Below are positions 16,498-25,645 of a DNA stretch of 64,000 nt, piece by piece. The notes under the pieces were generated by a model that was given only the letters and a program-made list of their open reading frames with translations, was not told the DNA's origin and made no database searches. Source of the stretch: Nostoc sp. HK-01 (GTDB lineage Bacteria > Cyanobacteriota > Cyanobacteriia > Cyanobacteriales > Nostocaceae); NCBI GenBank assembly GCA_003990705.1, contig AP018318.1, forward strand, positions 744,001-808,000. Reading direction: 5' to 3'. A program made the translations under genes and the position numbers. The first letter of the stretch is position 1. Each line of letters opens with the position of its first letter.

Positions 16498-19400
16498 TTA
16501 CCAAGGATTACCAATCATGGTAAAAGCTGCCCAAAAATACGGATGAGTCAACTTTCTATCACCAAGTTCTAGTAGGACTGGTGGTAATGCTACATCACCA
16601 CGCGCAGTTCTCAGCCTACCCATTTCTATCCGCACTTGGCCTTTGAGCATGGCGACTTGCGCTCGTCGCAGAGCTTCGGCTTTGATAGGCGCTTGTTTCA
16701 ACTTTTCATAAAATTGAGTCATCAATCCGAGAGTACCTTCATCGGAAACATACCATAAACTCGCCAATGCAGACTTTGTCCCAGCTTGCACCGCAAAGCC
16801 AGCAAAACCTAATTCTGCATCTTCGTTACCCAAGGCTGTACGACAAGCACTCAGCACTACTAGTTCTACAGGTGGGTTATTCCAGCCGAGTTGACGGATT
16901 TGATCCATTCTCAGTTGAGTGTCCCACAATTGAATATAAGAGTTATTCGGCGCACCTGAGTTAAATTCTCCATGAGTAGCAAGATGAACAATCCCGAATG
17001 CTTTTTGCTGTCGTTGGGCTTTGAGATTTGTTAAAGTGAAGGCTTCATTTAAGAAAACTCTACCAGGCCAAAGCTTTTGAGTGATAGTAGTCAATTCTGA
17101 AGGTACAGATGGTAATGGGTCTTGATTCATAAATTGCGATGCACCCATACCTAAAACTTCAGATTTCTTAATATCAATATATTGAGTATCTGTCAGGCTC
17201 AGACTTGGCATTAAACCAACACTATAGTTTTCAATGAGATACTGTTTACCATCATAAAGTGCGGCTATGGGCATGGTTCGCAAACCTGCATCTACAATAA
17301 ACACTAGATTATTAATTTGCCTTGCTTGCAGGTTATATTTCAAGGGTGCAATTAACCAGTTGTATAATTTTGTAGCAGGAGTAAGATAGCTGTTTAACAA
17401 AGTTGCTTGGGTGACATTGTTGGTAAACTGTTTACTCATAGCTAAGACTTGCGATCGCGTCACATTAACTACTTTCCGAATTGGCTCACCCTTACCTGTA
17501 ACTACTAATAACTCTAAAACATCATCGTCTTGAGGTGTGAGTTTTTGTTCTGGTAAAACATCTCGTTTGAGAGTTTTCGGTATAAAAGAAACATAAATTA
17601 AGGCAGGTTTCACCCCTGTAGCATTTTCAATATTTACTAAAATCTCACTAGCTTCTTTAATACCTTTAATTGGCGGTGTACCTGTACCTAAATATCGCGC
17701 AAACTGGTTAGTAAATCTTGCATCAATTTTAAATATATCCTTATCTGTTTCTGCATCTAAAGAAGATTGATTTTTCTCTAAAATTGGTAGACTATCAGTT
17801 TTCTTTTCTCCCGTCCCAGAATCACTCACTTCAGTTAGGTCTACATTCAGCAGATTATTCGTTGCGGGATTCAAAGGATTATTTGGCTCTAAAGGAGGAG
17901 GATTATTTGTTTCGGGATTAGGTTGGGGATTATCTGTTTCAGGATGAGGCGGAGGAATAATTATTGGTTGTCGCGTTATATTAATATTGATTGATTGCGG
18001 TGCAGATTCCGAAACACCATCACTTGCTTTAATTGTAAAAGCCGGTACTCGACCCACAGAACCTCGTTGGGGAGTATAAACTAGAACTGTATTTGAATTT
18101 ATAATATTTCCAGGCGTAACTGGTGTCCCATCTTGAAAGGTTACAGAACCAGACAATATCCCATCAAAAATTATTTGCCTGACATCATTATTAACATCAT
18201 TAGTATTGATATTTAATGAACCAAAAGTAAATGTAATATGTTGATTTTGGCGTGTATTAATTACACTATAATTGTCTGTTAAAGTAGGTGGTGTGTTAAC
18301 AGAATTAATAGAAATTAAGCTAGGAGTACCTTCTGCTCGTCCGCCTAGTGGAATGACAGGAAAAATATGAATTGGGGATGTGGGAGAAATTTGAGAATTG
18401 TCACTATCTGGGATAATTTTTTCACTAGCGGTCTCATTACCAACAATACTTATTTTGCTAACATTAATAGCTGCCGCTGTACCATTCAAGTTAGCATCAC
18501 CCACAATAAATGGAACGTTATTTACACCTCCATCATGTTGAAGCGTAACAGCCCCAGGTTGAGTAAATGCGCTGGTCAAAATTGAATTTCCGGTAGGCTG
18601 ACCATTATCAAGAATTTCTCCTAATATCCTAACTGTTCCATTGGCTAAAAGATTAACATTACCACCTTGAGCGAATGGGGGTGTATTGGTCAACAAAATA
18701 CCAGATTGATTTGGAGAATTTGTATTGATAAACTCAATTTGCCCAATATCAATACTCCTAGCACTTGTATTAATACTACCAACAGTAATATTACCATCAG
18801 CTATTAAATTGACTGCACCTGCATTAGCAGTCCCTAAAATCAAAGCTGCTGAAGCATCAATATTATTAGTTGTAATATTACCGCCTGCTGTTAAATTAAC
18901 TGCGCCTGCCGTAGCAGTTTCAAAACGACTGAAAGCTGAAGCATCAATATTATTAGTTGTAATATTACCGCCTGCTGTTAAATTAACTGCGCCTGCCAAA
19001 CCAGTAAATCTATCAGCAGTGGTAATATCTTGAGTTGTGATATTACCTGCTGCCTGAATAGTTACAGTCTTTTGATCGACAATGCTATTTGTAATAACAA
19101 CATCACCATTGCTAACAGTCAAACCAGAACCAGTTAACTTTACCGTACCATTTTCAATCTGCAAACCAGAAGCATTCCCAACACCACCACCAGTTAACAA
19201 TGCTGGTAACGAATTTGATACCAGATTATTATTAGTTGCATTCAGCGGTTGAATTTCTAAACTTAAAGGATTCCCCGCCATACTCAATTTGAGTAAACTA
19301 CTGCCGGGTACAGCCGCAATTGTGATGTTACCACCAGGCGCTGACAAAGTTCCTGTACTTACCACTGTGCCACCAAATAAACTTAAATTATTCCCTGATG

Positions 19401-20025
19401 GCACTGCCAAATTACCTTGATTGAAAATGGCACTAGCGACACTGCTATCAAACGCGAAACTATTGGGTGTACCGATAAGTTGGCTGTAGTCGTTTGTCCC
19501 AACCGCATTTAACCAGTTATTATTACCAAAACCGAGGCGTGTGGCTGTGGTAGCGGTGAATGATGCAGGTACATTTAAACTAGAATTAGCACCAAAGATA
19601 ATGCCTGCGGGGTTGATTAAATATAAGTTAGAATTCCCGCCACTAACGCGAATGATGCCGTTAATTATTGATGCTTCACCACCTGTAACTCTACCTAAGA
19701 TATTTTGAATTGATGGTTGCGATAAAAAGTTAGCTGTTTGGTTAGCATCTAGACCAAATTTGCTGAAGCTATGAAAGAGGTTGGCTTTGTCGCTACTTAA
19801 ACTACCACCACTAATATTAATATTGTTACCTTGAGTGTTAACAGTTGTGCCTGTACCATCATTAGCGGGGGTGATCTTTTGGGCTTGGACTTTTGCAGGT
19901 ATTAAATATAAACCTAAAATGATGTTGATAACTGTTAATATTTTGACTTGAGATAAATATTTTTGCTGATGTTGTTGAAAAATTATTGGTAATTTGCTTG
20001 GGATTTTATTAAATTTAATATGCAA
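16498..20025 (-). CDS. TPS-type haemagglutinin N-domain protein fused to CHAT caspase-like protease
   Basis: A long signal region ends near residue 49 (KVQAQ). Next come a two-partner-secretion haemagglutinin domain (about 50-300; NSNLYLINPAGIIFG), beta-helix repeats (about 330-440; AGAVNLTAGGNITTNNIDAS), a cadherin/Ig-like module (about 590-700), a Pro/Asn-rich linker, and a C-terminal CHAT domain ending GNPW. The caspase-type dyad is visible: His of HLATHGEF (about 1018) and Cys of VVLSACRTALG (about 1061). So it is a surface-exposed or secreted beta-helix carrying a peptidase. No FhaC/ShlB-type transporter gene is in the window. The gene converges on the ParA gene with 16 bp between stops. 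Confidence 0.9.
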   Translation of the reverse strand: MHIKFNKIPSKLPIIFQQHQQKYLSQVKILTVINIILGLYLIPAKVQAQKITPANDGTGTTVNTQGNNINISGGSLSSDKANLFHSFSKFGLDANQTANFLSQPSIQNILGRVTGGEASIINGIIRVSGGNSNLYLINPAGIIFGANSSLNVPASFTATTATRLGFGNNNWLNAVGTNDYSQLIGTPNSFAFDSSVASAIFNQGNLAVPSGNNLSLFGGTVVSTGTLSAPGGNITIAAVPGSSLLKLSMAGNPLSLEIQPLNATNNNLVSNSLPALLTGGGVGNASGLQIENGTVKLTGSGLTVSNGDVVITNSIVDQKTVTIQAAGNITTQDITTADRFTGLAGAVNLTAGGNITTNNIDASAFSRFETATAGAVNLTAGGNITTNNIDASAALILGTANAGAVNLIADGNITVGSINTSARSIDIGQIEFINTNSPNQSGILLTNTPPFAQGGNVNLLANGTVRILGEILDNGQPTGNSILTSAFTQPGAVTLQHDGGVNNVPFIVGDANLNGTAAAINVSKISIVGNETASEKIIPDSDNSQISPTSPIHIFPVIPLGGRAEGTPSLISINSVNTPPTLTDNYSVINTRQNQHITFTFGSLNINTNDVNNDVRQIIFDGILSGSVTFQDGTPVTPGNIINSNTVLVYTPQRGSVGRVPAFTIKASDGVSESAPQSININITRQPIIIPPPHPETDNPQPNPETNNPPPLEPNNPLNPATNNLLNVDLTEVSDSGTGEKKTDSLPILEKNQSSLDAETDKDIFKIDARFTNQFARYLGTGTPPIKGIKEASEILVNIENATGVKPALIYVSFIPKTLKRDVLPEQKLTPQDDDVLELLVVTGKGEPIRKVVNVTRSQVLAMSKQFTNNVTQATLLNSYLTPATKLYNWLIAPLKYNLQARQINNLVFIVDAGLRTMPIAALYDGKQYLIENYSVGLMPSLSLTDTQYIDIKKSEVLGMGASQFMNQDPLPSVPSELTTITQKLWPGRVFLNEAFTLTNLKAQRQQKAFGIVHLATHGEFNSGAPNNSYIQLWDTQLRMDQIRQLGWNNPPVELVVLSACRTALGNEDAELGFAGFAVQAGTKSALASLWYVSDEGTLGLMTQFYEKLKQAPIKAEALRRAQVAMLKGQVRIEMGRLRTARGDVALPPVLLELGDRKLTHPYFWAAFTMIGNPW
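18848..18997 (-). repeat. Perfect 63-bp direct repeat, 87-bp period, in the haemagglutinin stalk
   Basis: Positions 18848-18910 and 18935-18997 are identical over 63 bp, 87 bp apart, and encode two identical units of the beta-helix stalk (29-residue period). A third, diverged unit lies just before at about 18775-18825. Identity at the DNA level points to recent duplication or gene conversion. Confidence 0.85.
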
Positions 20026-20265
20026 AAAAAAACTGATAACATACTTATTTTAAATTAAAACTCTATGTAAACTGATTTTTTGATAGTTTAAAGTATACAT
20101 GAGTCAGTGTGCGTTTAAAAGCTTTCTAAATATTAAATTTTCCATATTGCCAATTGGTTAACTTCAAAAAGTTAAGAAAAAATAAATTTTTATATATAAA
20201 ATTTTTCAATTACTTATGAATCCATAAAAACCCAAATTATTTAAATGAGAAATTCCCCAAATTAT

Positions 20266-20922
20266 TTAGAATGAATGTATCAGAAATTTGGCAATCTCAT
20301 CTGGAGAATGAGCTATAAAATCTGCACCGTGGGTTTGTAACTCTTGCTCAGTTCCATAACCATAGGTCACACCAATTGTAGTAATATGATGGTGTTTGGC
20401 TCCGATTATGTCGTGTTTGCGATCGCCTACCATCACTGCATTCTCAGGTAAAAGCTTTTCTGTCAGTAAAATATAGTGAATTAAATCAGCTTTGACACTC
20501 CGCACTCCATCAAGTTCACTACCATAAACACCATCAAACAGTGCTGATAAGCCAAAATGTTCAATAATCCGTGTCGTGTAAATATAAGGCTTGGAAGTTG
20601 CCACAAAGGTTTGATAACCAGCACAACGAATAGCTTGAAGAGTGTCTAAAACTTGGGGATAAAGAGTATTTTCAAATAAGCCAATCGTAGAAAAACGACT
20701 ACGGTATAGTGAAATTGCTTGTGCCAGCATCATCTCATCTGAAGTCTTCAGTAGCTGAGAAAAACTGTCTTTAATTGGCGGGCCAATACACCAATTCAAT
20801 TCATCAGCCTCCGGTGGTGTGTGGCCGAGTTCAGACAGAGCATACTGAATACAGCGAGTAATTCCCGGTTTAGGGTCTGTCAGTGTCCCATCTAAATCAA
20901 ACAGGATAGCGTTAGCAGGCAT
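20266..20922 (-). CDS. HAD-superfamily hydrolase (phosphoglycolate phosphatase-like)
   Basis: Motif I FDLDGTLTD (nucleophile Asp9, Asp11), motif II VATSK, and motif IV VMVGDRKHDIIGA are in place, with an all-helical cap between residues 17 and 85 (subfamily IA). The length, 218 residues, is typical for Gph/PpaX-like phosphatases. The substrate cannot be told; phosphoglycolate or pyrophosphate are possible. It lies 47 bp downstream of the EamA gene on the same strand, so they may share a transcript. Confidence 0.88.
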   Translation of the reverse strand: MPANAILFDLDGTLTDPKPGITRCIQYALSELGHTPPEADELNWCIGPPIKDSFSQLLKTSDEMMLAQAISLYRSRFSTIGLFENTLYPQVLDTLQAIRCAGYQTFVATSKPYIYTTRIIEHFGLSALFDGVYGSELDGVRSVKADLIHYILLTEKLLPENAVMVGDRKHDIIGAKHHHITTIGVTYGYGTEQELQTHGADFIAHSPDEIAKFLIHSF

Positions 20923-20969
20923 AGCTTATACCAGTTATCATGCTTACTTAAGAAATTCAGATTTTATGA

Positions 20970-21935
20970 CTAACTACGTCTCTCTACACTTAGCAACGCA
21001 ATTCCTAATGTCACCACACCAATTCCCACACTTTGAATTACGCTTAAAGTTTCGCTAATTGTTGCCCAGGCGACTAACGCTGTCAATGCTGGACTACTTG
21101 CACCGATAATAGAAGCCTTTGTCGCACTAATCATCCGAATTCCCAAATTATTTAAAGTGTGTCCAGCAAAGCTGACTAAACCCGAAAAAATGCTACCAAT
21201 CCACATTGGTGTCCAATCAAGTTGAGTACTGGGAATTGGCCAGAACAGTAGGCTAACACCAGAAAGCACTAAAGTAGTGGCAAAACTAATCCAAGTGAAG
21301 GGAACTGGATGGAATTTTTCTAAACATTTTTGGGCAATTACACAATAAAAAGCGTAAACAATTCCAGCACCAACACTAGCAATAATCCCTAAAGTAATAG
21401 CAGAACTGCTATAGCTAGTAGAAGATGGCGGAATAGTGAGAACACTACCTACTAAAATAATACCCATGACTAGCCAACGAAAAAAGGTGGGGCGATCGCC
21501 AAAAAATTTCCAAGCCAGCAGCGCCGTAAACACGGGATAAGAAAAGAAGAGGGTGATAGCAATTCCTGTGGGAATCAAGCCAATGGAAATGTAGAGTAAG
21601 GCAATATACACAAACATCAACACTCCACAGCCAAAGGCTTGGCTGATCACATCTGTGCGATGATGCTTGAACATATCTTGCAATTCTTTCAGTGCCGATG
21701 GATATAACTTGAACGCTAAAGAAGCCATGAGTGGAACTACCAACAGCATCCGCATGAACATCAGCAAGAATGAATTCTGCAAATCCGGTTTAACGTATCC
21801 ACCGAGTAAAAATAAACCCAGTACGAGATGTTCCGAAAACAAAACTCGCACAGTAACGTTGTGAAACGCCAAAACAAAGGAGGATAGAAGCACTGTCAGG
21901 ATGCCTAACACGCTCAAAAGGTTCCTAATAGACAA
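20970..21935 (-). CDS. EamA/DMT-superfamily membrane transporter
   Basis: The 321-residue protein has about ten hydrophobic segments in two homologous halves, ending in the typical SPALTALVAWATISETLS ... GIGVVTLGIALL pattern of the second EamA repeat. DMT carriers export metabolites or amino acids; the substrate is unknown. Likely start ATG 21935. Co-directional with the HAD phosphatase downstream. Confidence 0.9.
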   Translation of the reverse strand: MSIRNLLSVLGILTVLLSSFVLAFHNVTVRVLFSEHLVLGLFLLGGYVKPDLQNSFLLMFMRMLLVVPLMASLAFKLYPSALKELQDMFKHHRTDVISQAFGCGVLMFVYIALLYISIGLIPTGIAITLFFSYPVFTALLAWKFFGDRPTFFRWLVMGIILVGSVLTIPPSSTSYSSSAITLGIIASVGAGIVYAFYCVIAQKCLEKFHPVPFTWISFATTLVLSGVSLLFWPIPSTQLDWTPMWIGSIFSGLVSFAGHTLNNLGIRMISATKASIIGASSPALTALVAWATISETLSVIQSVGIGVVTLGIALLSVERRS

Positions 21936-22086
21936 CCTGATTGTTTGATTTAGCAGTATTGCATGGCTTTAGGTAAAGTTCAAGCCCTTTGACAATAAAA
22001 TATATGTAAAACTAAATAAATGTTTAACTAACTATTAGCAAATCTAAGTATATATTAATTCTTGTCAACGTCAGTGGAGAGAACGT

Positions 22087-22503
22087 ATGGCTGAACTAGT
22101 GAGTGGAGGATGTCTCTGTGGCTACGTGCGATACGAGTACACGGGAGAGCTAGAATCAGCAAATTACTGCCATTGCCAAGATTGTAGAAAGACCACTGGT
22201 AGCGCTTTTAATGTTGGGGTGCGTGTGCAATCAACCGCGCTCCGTATCGTATCAGGTAAAGTGAAAAGTTATCCCAAAACTGGTGATAGTGGTGGTACAA
22301 TCATTCGGGAATTTTGCCCAGAGTGCGGTTCGCCAATATTTACAAGAGCGCCAGCAAAGCCGCAGTTTGTTTGGATTAAAGCAGGAAGTCTTGACAATCC
22401 TATGTGTATCAAACCAGGACATCAAATCTGGACTGATTCAGCAGTACCTTGGGCTTACATTGCTGCTGATTTGCCTAGTTTTCGCCAGAATCGTTATGTT
22501 TAA
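22087..22503 (+). CDS. GFA-family zinc protein (glutathione-dependent formaldehyde-activating fold)
   Basis: The 138-residue protein has the complete set of GFA zinc cysteines: C9 and C11 (GGCLCG), C28, C30 and C33 (CHCQDC), C77 and C80 (CPECG). These hold two zinc ions in the Gfa/centromere-protein V fold. A Shine-Dalgarno (GTGGAGAG) lies before ATG 22087. True formaldehyde chemistry has been doubted for many members, so the role is left open; a small-molecule detoxifying protein is a reasonable guess next to a GST gene. Confidence 0.9.
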   Translation: MAELVSGGCLCGYVRYEYTGELESANYCHCQDCRKTTGSAFNVGVRVQSTALRIVSGKVKSYPKTGDSGGTIIREFCPECGSPIFTRAPAKPQFVWIKAGSLDNPMCIKPGHQIWTDSAVPWAYIAADLPSFRQNRYV

Positions 22504-22509
22504 TTATTT

Positions 22510-23106
22510 TTAGGACTCTGGTTTCGTCATTTGCATAGATGGACGTTGAGAGAATTCATCATACCACTGAGCCAGTTTGGGATAACTTTGTCGCCATTGC
22601 CATTCCGATAGGCGAATTTCTAACCCCAGTGCTGATGCGAGGGTAACGTGAGCCAGCTTGGGTGTTTGGTCGAGTTGATCGGAAATCTTCTCCAAGTATT
22701 CTAAGATGCGGAAAGCACGCGATCGCTCTAATTCGATAATTTTAGGTGATTGCTCAGTTTCTGTCCGAAATTTTCGTTCTCTGATCCAGTTACTTATACC
22801 ATCGAGAAATGCAGTTGTTATACCTTCAAGGTGCTGTGAAAATCCATCAGAATAGTCAGCAACAATTTTGATGTCAGGGTTTAAGTGATTAAGATAAGCA
22901 GTAATGATGCGAGTTTCACTCAAAATAAATCCGTCATCAGTAGCTAATGTTGGCACTTTATTCGCCGGATTGTAATTGAGTAATTCACTATGGCGATCGC
23001 GTACTGTAACTAGTTGCAGTTGTACTTGTTCAGTTAAATTTAATTCAATTATTGCCACCCGCACAATGCGGGCGTACTGAGATATTTCTGTATAGAAGAG
23101 TTTCAT
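22510..23106 (-). CDS. Glutathione S-transferase family protein
   Basis: The thioredoxin-like N-terminal domain begins MKLFYTEISQYARIVRVAI, where the catalytic Ser/Tyr/Cys position is Ser8 or Tyr11. NPANKVPTLATDDGFILSETRIITAYL is the cis-Pro and Glu-Thr glutathione-binding stretch (here ETR). The helical C-terminal domain follows; the length of 198 residues is normal. It converges on the GFA gene 7 bp away and lies downstream of the TauD-like gene, separated by a terminator-like hairpin. Confidence 0.9.
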   Translation of the reverse strand: MKLFYTEISQYARIVRVAIIELNLTEQVQLQLVTVRDRHSELLNYNPANKVPTLATDDGFILSETRIITAYLNHLNPDIKIVADYSDGFSQHLEGITTAFLDGISNWIRERKFRTETEQSPKIIELERSRAFRILEYLEKISDQLDQTPKLAHVTLASALGLEIRLSEWQWRQSYPKLAQWYDEFSQRPSMQMTKPES

Positions 23107-23138
23107 CAGTCAATGCAACTTCCTTTACATAAGGTAAA

Positions 23139-23172
23139 GCTGGGCTACAGTTATCACAACTAATAGCCCAGC
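23139..23172 (-). terminator. Hairpin after the TauD-like gene
   Basis: Arms GCTGGGCTA and TAGCCCAGC (9 bp, loop 16) lie 40 bp past the dioxygenase stop. On the minus strand they are followed by TTTACCTTATG, a weak T tract, so termination is likely but not certain. Confidence 0.5.
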
Positions 23173-23211
23173 TACATGAAATTATCTAGCAGTAACTAGA
23201 TTTTGCACAAT

Positions 23212-24126
23212 TTAAACTGCCACTGGTTCACGTCGGTTGTATACAGAAGCATCTCCCTTAATAGCTTCACTTTGCTTACCATCAATACCCACTGGAGTAT
23301 CACCAACAATAGTGACTCGCTGAACATGACGGGGTTGATTGCCGTAGTCTGCCACTGCATAATGTTGTGTAGCGCGGTTGTCCCAGAAGGCAACATCACC
23401 AACTTGCCAACGCCAACGTACTGTATTTTCGGGACGGGTGACGTATGCTTGCAATAATTTGATAATTTCATCAGATTCATTCTGTGATAAACCACGCAGA
23501 CGGCGCACGAAACCACCAATAAATAATCCACGTTCCCCAGATTCGGGATGCACACGTACAACTGGATGCAGCGTTTCGTATACGGTTGAAGTGAAAACAG
23601 CCCGATGAGCTAGAACATCTGCGGGTAAATCAACTACAGCCGCTGCATAGTCATAGGCGTTGCTATGTACAGCCCAAAGTTGGTCTGCGAGATCACGTAG
23701 TGGAGTTGGTAAGTCTTGATATGCAGTCACAGAGTTTGCCCAAATTGTATCACCACCAGTTGGAGGAATCACCAGCGCCCGCAGAATAGAACCGAGTGGC
23801 GGTCGGTCGACAAAAGTAACATCAGTATGCCAGTTATTGGCACGGTTGGAAGTGCGGCTGTAATCCAGGTCAAGAACTTCTGGGTGTCCTTCTAGAGAGG
23901 GTACTGTGGGATGGGCTGTGGTAATTTCACCGAACCGCCGAGCGAAAGCTACCTGTGCATTTGCATCAAGTGTTTGACCACGAAAGAAAATCACTTTGTG
24001 TTGGACGAGGGTGTGGCGAATATCGCTAATTAACTCGTCGCTGAGATTTGTACTCAAGTCAACACCGAGAATTTCTGCACCGATGCGTCCAGCAACTGGT
24101 TTGATATCAAAATATTGAGAACTCAT
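23212..24126 (-). CDS. TauD/TfdA-family Fe(II)/2-oxoglutarate dioxygenase
   Basis: The iron triad is visible: His100 and Asp102 in NNWHTDVTF and distal His255 in RATQHYAVADY, with Arg266/Arg270 for the 2-oxoglutarate carboxylate. Its 304 residues match TauD (taurine dioxygenase) and relatives, which hydroxylate a carbon next to a sulfonate or other group so that it is released. No sulfonate ABC transporter is adjacent, so taurine itself is uncertain; aryloxy acids, alkyl sulfates or natural products are alternatives. An SDR gene follows upstream on the same strand. Confidence 0.9.
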   Translation of the reverse strand: MSSQYFDIKPVAGRIGAEILGVDLSTNLSDELISDIRHTLVQHKVIFFRGQTLDANAQVAFARRFGEITTAHPTVPSLEGHPEVLDLDYSRTSNRANNWHTDVTFVDRPPLGSILRALVIPPTGGDTIWANSVTAYQDLPTPLRDLADQLWAVHSNAYDYAAAVVDLPADVLAHRAVFTSTVYETLHPVVRVHPESGERGLFIGGFVRRLRGLSQNESDEIIKLLQAYVTRPENTVRWRWQVGDVAFWDNRATQHYAVADYGNQPRHVQRVTIVGDTPVGIDGKQSEAIKGDASVYNRREPVAV

Positions 24127-24308
24127 GTGATTTTATGCTCCAGAAAAATTCGTAAGTAAGTTAAAACTTTTGCTCAGACATTAGTCTGTCTGGTACAGCA
24201 GTCGAAGTATGGGTGAGGACAGTTAAAAAGTACGAATGGCAGACATAGTAAGACTTTTACCTCCTTCATCCTGCTATAATTCCAGTATTTGCAGAATCGA
24301 ACTTCGTA

Positions 24309-25109
24309 CTAAACTCCAGGGGTAGAGCCGCCATCAACCAGAATTTCTGCGCCTGTAATCGAAGCAGCTAAGTCAGATACTAAAAATAGTGTCAGCGCGG
24401 CAATTTCATCTGGCGGTACAATTCTGCCGAGAGGAATTGCTTGCAAACTTTCAGCTTTGGCTTGTTCTACACTAATTCCCTGCGCTTGAGCATTTTGCTC
24501 TGCTAACCGTTCTGCGCGTTCGGTTGCTGTCGCACCCGGCGAAATCGCATTAATCCGAATGTTGTGTTGGGCTAATTCTTTCGAGATTCCACGAGTGAAG
24601 TTAAGCAAGGCGGCGTTAGTTGTTCCACCGGGAAGGAAACCTGGACGGGGTGTTCTACCTGCACCGCCGATGATGTTGACAATGCGACCATCACGGCGAC
24701 TTTTTTGATGGGGGACAACGGCTTTAACTAAGCGAATGTAGCCTAATAACTTTAAATTCCAAGCATCGAGAAATACATCATCGCTCAAATCGAGAAATGA
24801 GCCAGCACGGGCTGAACCAGCGTTATTAATCAAAATATCAATTTGACCAAACTGAGCCAAGGTTGTAGAGACTACTGTATCTATACTTTCTGCTTGAGTG
24901 AGGTCAGCCCTGATGGCAATTACTTTCGCGCCAGAGGTGGGTAGAGATTGAATAGCGCTGACAGCATTCTCTAGTCTTTCTGGGTTACGTGCTGCGATCG
25001 CTACATTCACACCTTCACTATAGAGAGCTTTGGCAATGGCTAATCCAATCCCCGCACTACCACCTGTGACTATCGCTGTTTTCCCTGATAGGTGTAGCTC
25101 TAAGCTCAT
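24309..25109 (-). CDS. SDR-family protein lacking the catalytic Tyr and Lys
   Basis: The NAD(P)-binding Rossmann start TGGSAGIGLAIA (15-26), the NNAG motif (95-98) and the C-terminal GAEILVDGG are in place, so the cofactor is probably bound. At the active site, where YxxxK is expected, the sequence is GGTTN (161-165): Tyr is Gly and Lys is Asn, and the Ser position (VNIIGGAG) is Gly. Some SDRs with this PGGTTNAAL type are known as atypical. So the usual dehydrogenase chemistry is doubtful; the protein may be a binding protein or use other residues. It is 182 bp from the TauD-like start and on the same strand. Confidence 0.88.
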   Translation of the reverse strand: MSLELHLSGKTAIVTGGSAGIGLAIAKALYSEGVNVAIAARNPERLENAVSAIQSLPTSGAKVIAIRADLTQAESIDTVVSTTLAQFGQIDILINNAGSARAGSFLDLSDDVFLDAWNLKLLGYIRLVKAVVPHQKSRRDGRIVNIIGGAGRTPRPGFLPGGTTNAALLNFTRGISKELAQHNIRINAISPGATATERAERLAEQNAQAQGISVEQAKAESLQAIPLGRIVPPDEIAALTLFLVSDLAASITGAEILVDGGSTPGV

Positions 25110-25215
25110 AAAAATTTACGCTCCAATCAAATGGGGAAACATTAAATTTTCAACAACTCATACAATCGCTAATTAAGCGCTGATATTGTCGATTTTGAAG
25201 ATGGCTTGAATCATC

Positions 25216-25247
25216 AACTACGGTAATTTGATAGAATTACCGTAGTT
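25216..25247. promoter_or_regulatory. Perfect 13-bp inverted repeat upstream of the SDR gene
   Basis: AACTACGGTAATT and AATTACCGTAGTT face each other across six bases, 107 bp before the SDR start. No T tract follows on either strand, so a dimeric regulator site is more likely than a terminator. Its binding protein is unknown. Confidence 0.55.
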
Positions 25248-25607
25248 AATAGAGCAAATTATCATAATATCAACTTAATAAGCAAGACCTCAGACAATTT
25301 GGGATTTTGTGGAAATTTGAGCCAGTATGTTGCAGAAACAGCATTGTGGGTATTGCTTACCAGACTTAAGCAAACTTTTCAAGATAGATTCAGGATTGCT
25401 TACAATGTTTTCATAAAAATCTGCTATATCAGTATCTATCCCAGTGACAATCAATATTTCGCAGTTGATACTAGGTTGATAAGATACCAAATTATAGGGT
25501 TCCAGGTTAGTCATCTGGGCAACTATCTAGGGATGGGTGCTTCGCCACAAGCGAATGTCATCTATCCCTTTAATTAATGGCAAGCAAAATACACCATAAA
25601 CTTAAAC
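25248..25607. other. Stretch without recognisable gene
   Basis: Open frames of up to about 90 codons exist on both strands (for example 25299-25577), but they have no ribosome site, an amino-acid composition unlike neighbouring genes, and no family resemblance. I regard the stretch as non-coding. Confidence 0.6.
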
Positions 25608-25645
25608 AAAAGCAGGAATAACGCGATCGCGCTATTCCTGCTTTT
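25608..25645 (-). terminator. Terminator with HIP1 in its loop
   Basis: Arms AAAAGCAGGAATA and TATTCCTGCTTTT (13 bp, perfect) enclose a 12-base loop that contains the HIP1 octamer GCGATCGC. It lies some 85 bp beyond the stop of the outer-membrane barrel gene on the minus strand, with a T tract. Confidence 0.8.

Noticed and set aside
18725-19033. Repetitive open frame antisense to the haemagglutinin stalk
   Set aside because: Its repeats merely mirror the tandem beta-helix units of the real gene.
25299-25577. Open frame of about 92 codons on the plus strand
   Set aside because: No ribosome site, composition unlike neighbouring genes, overlaps another frame on the minus strand, no recognisable family.
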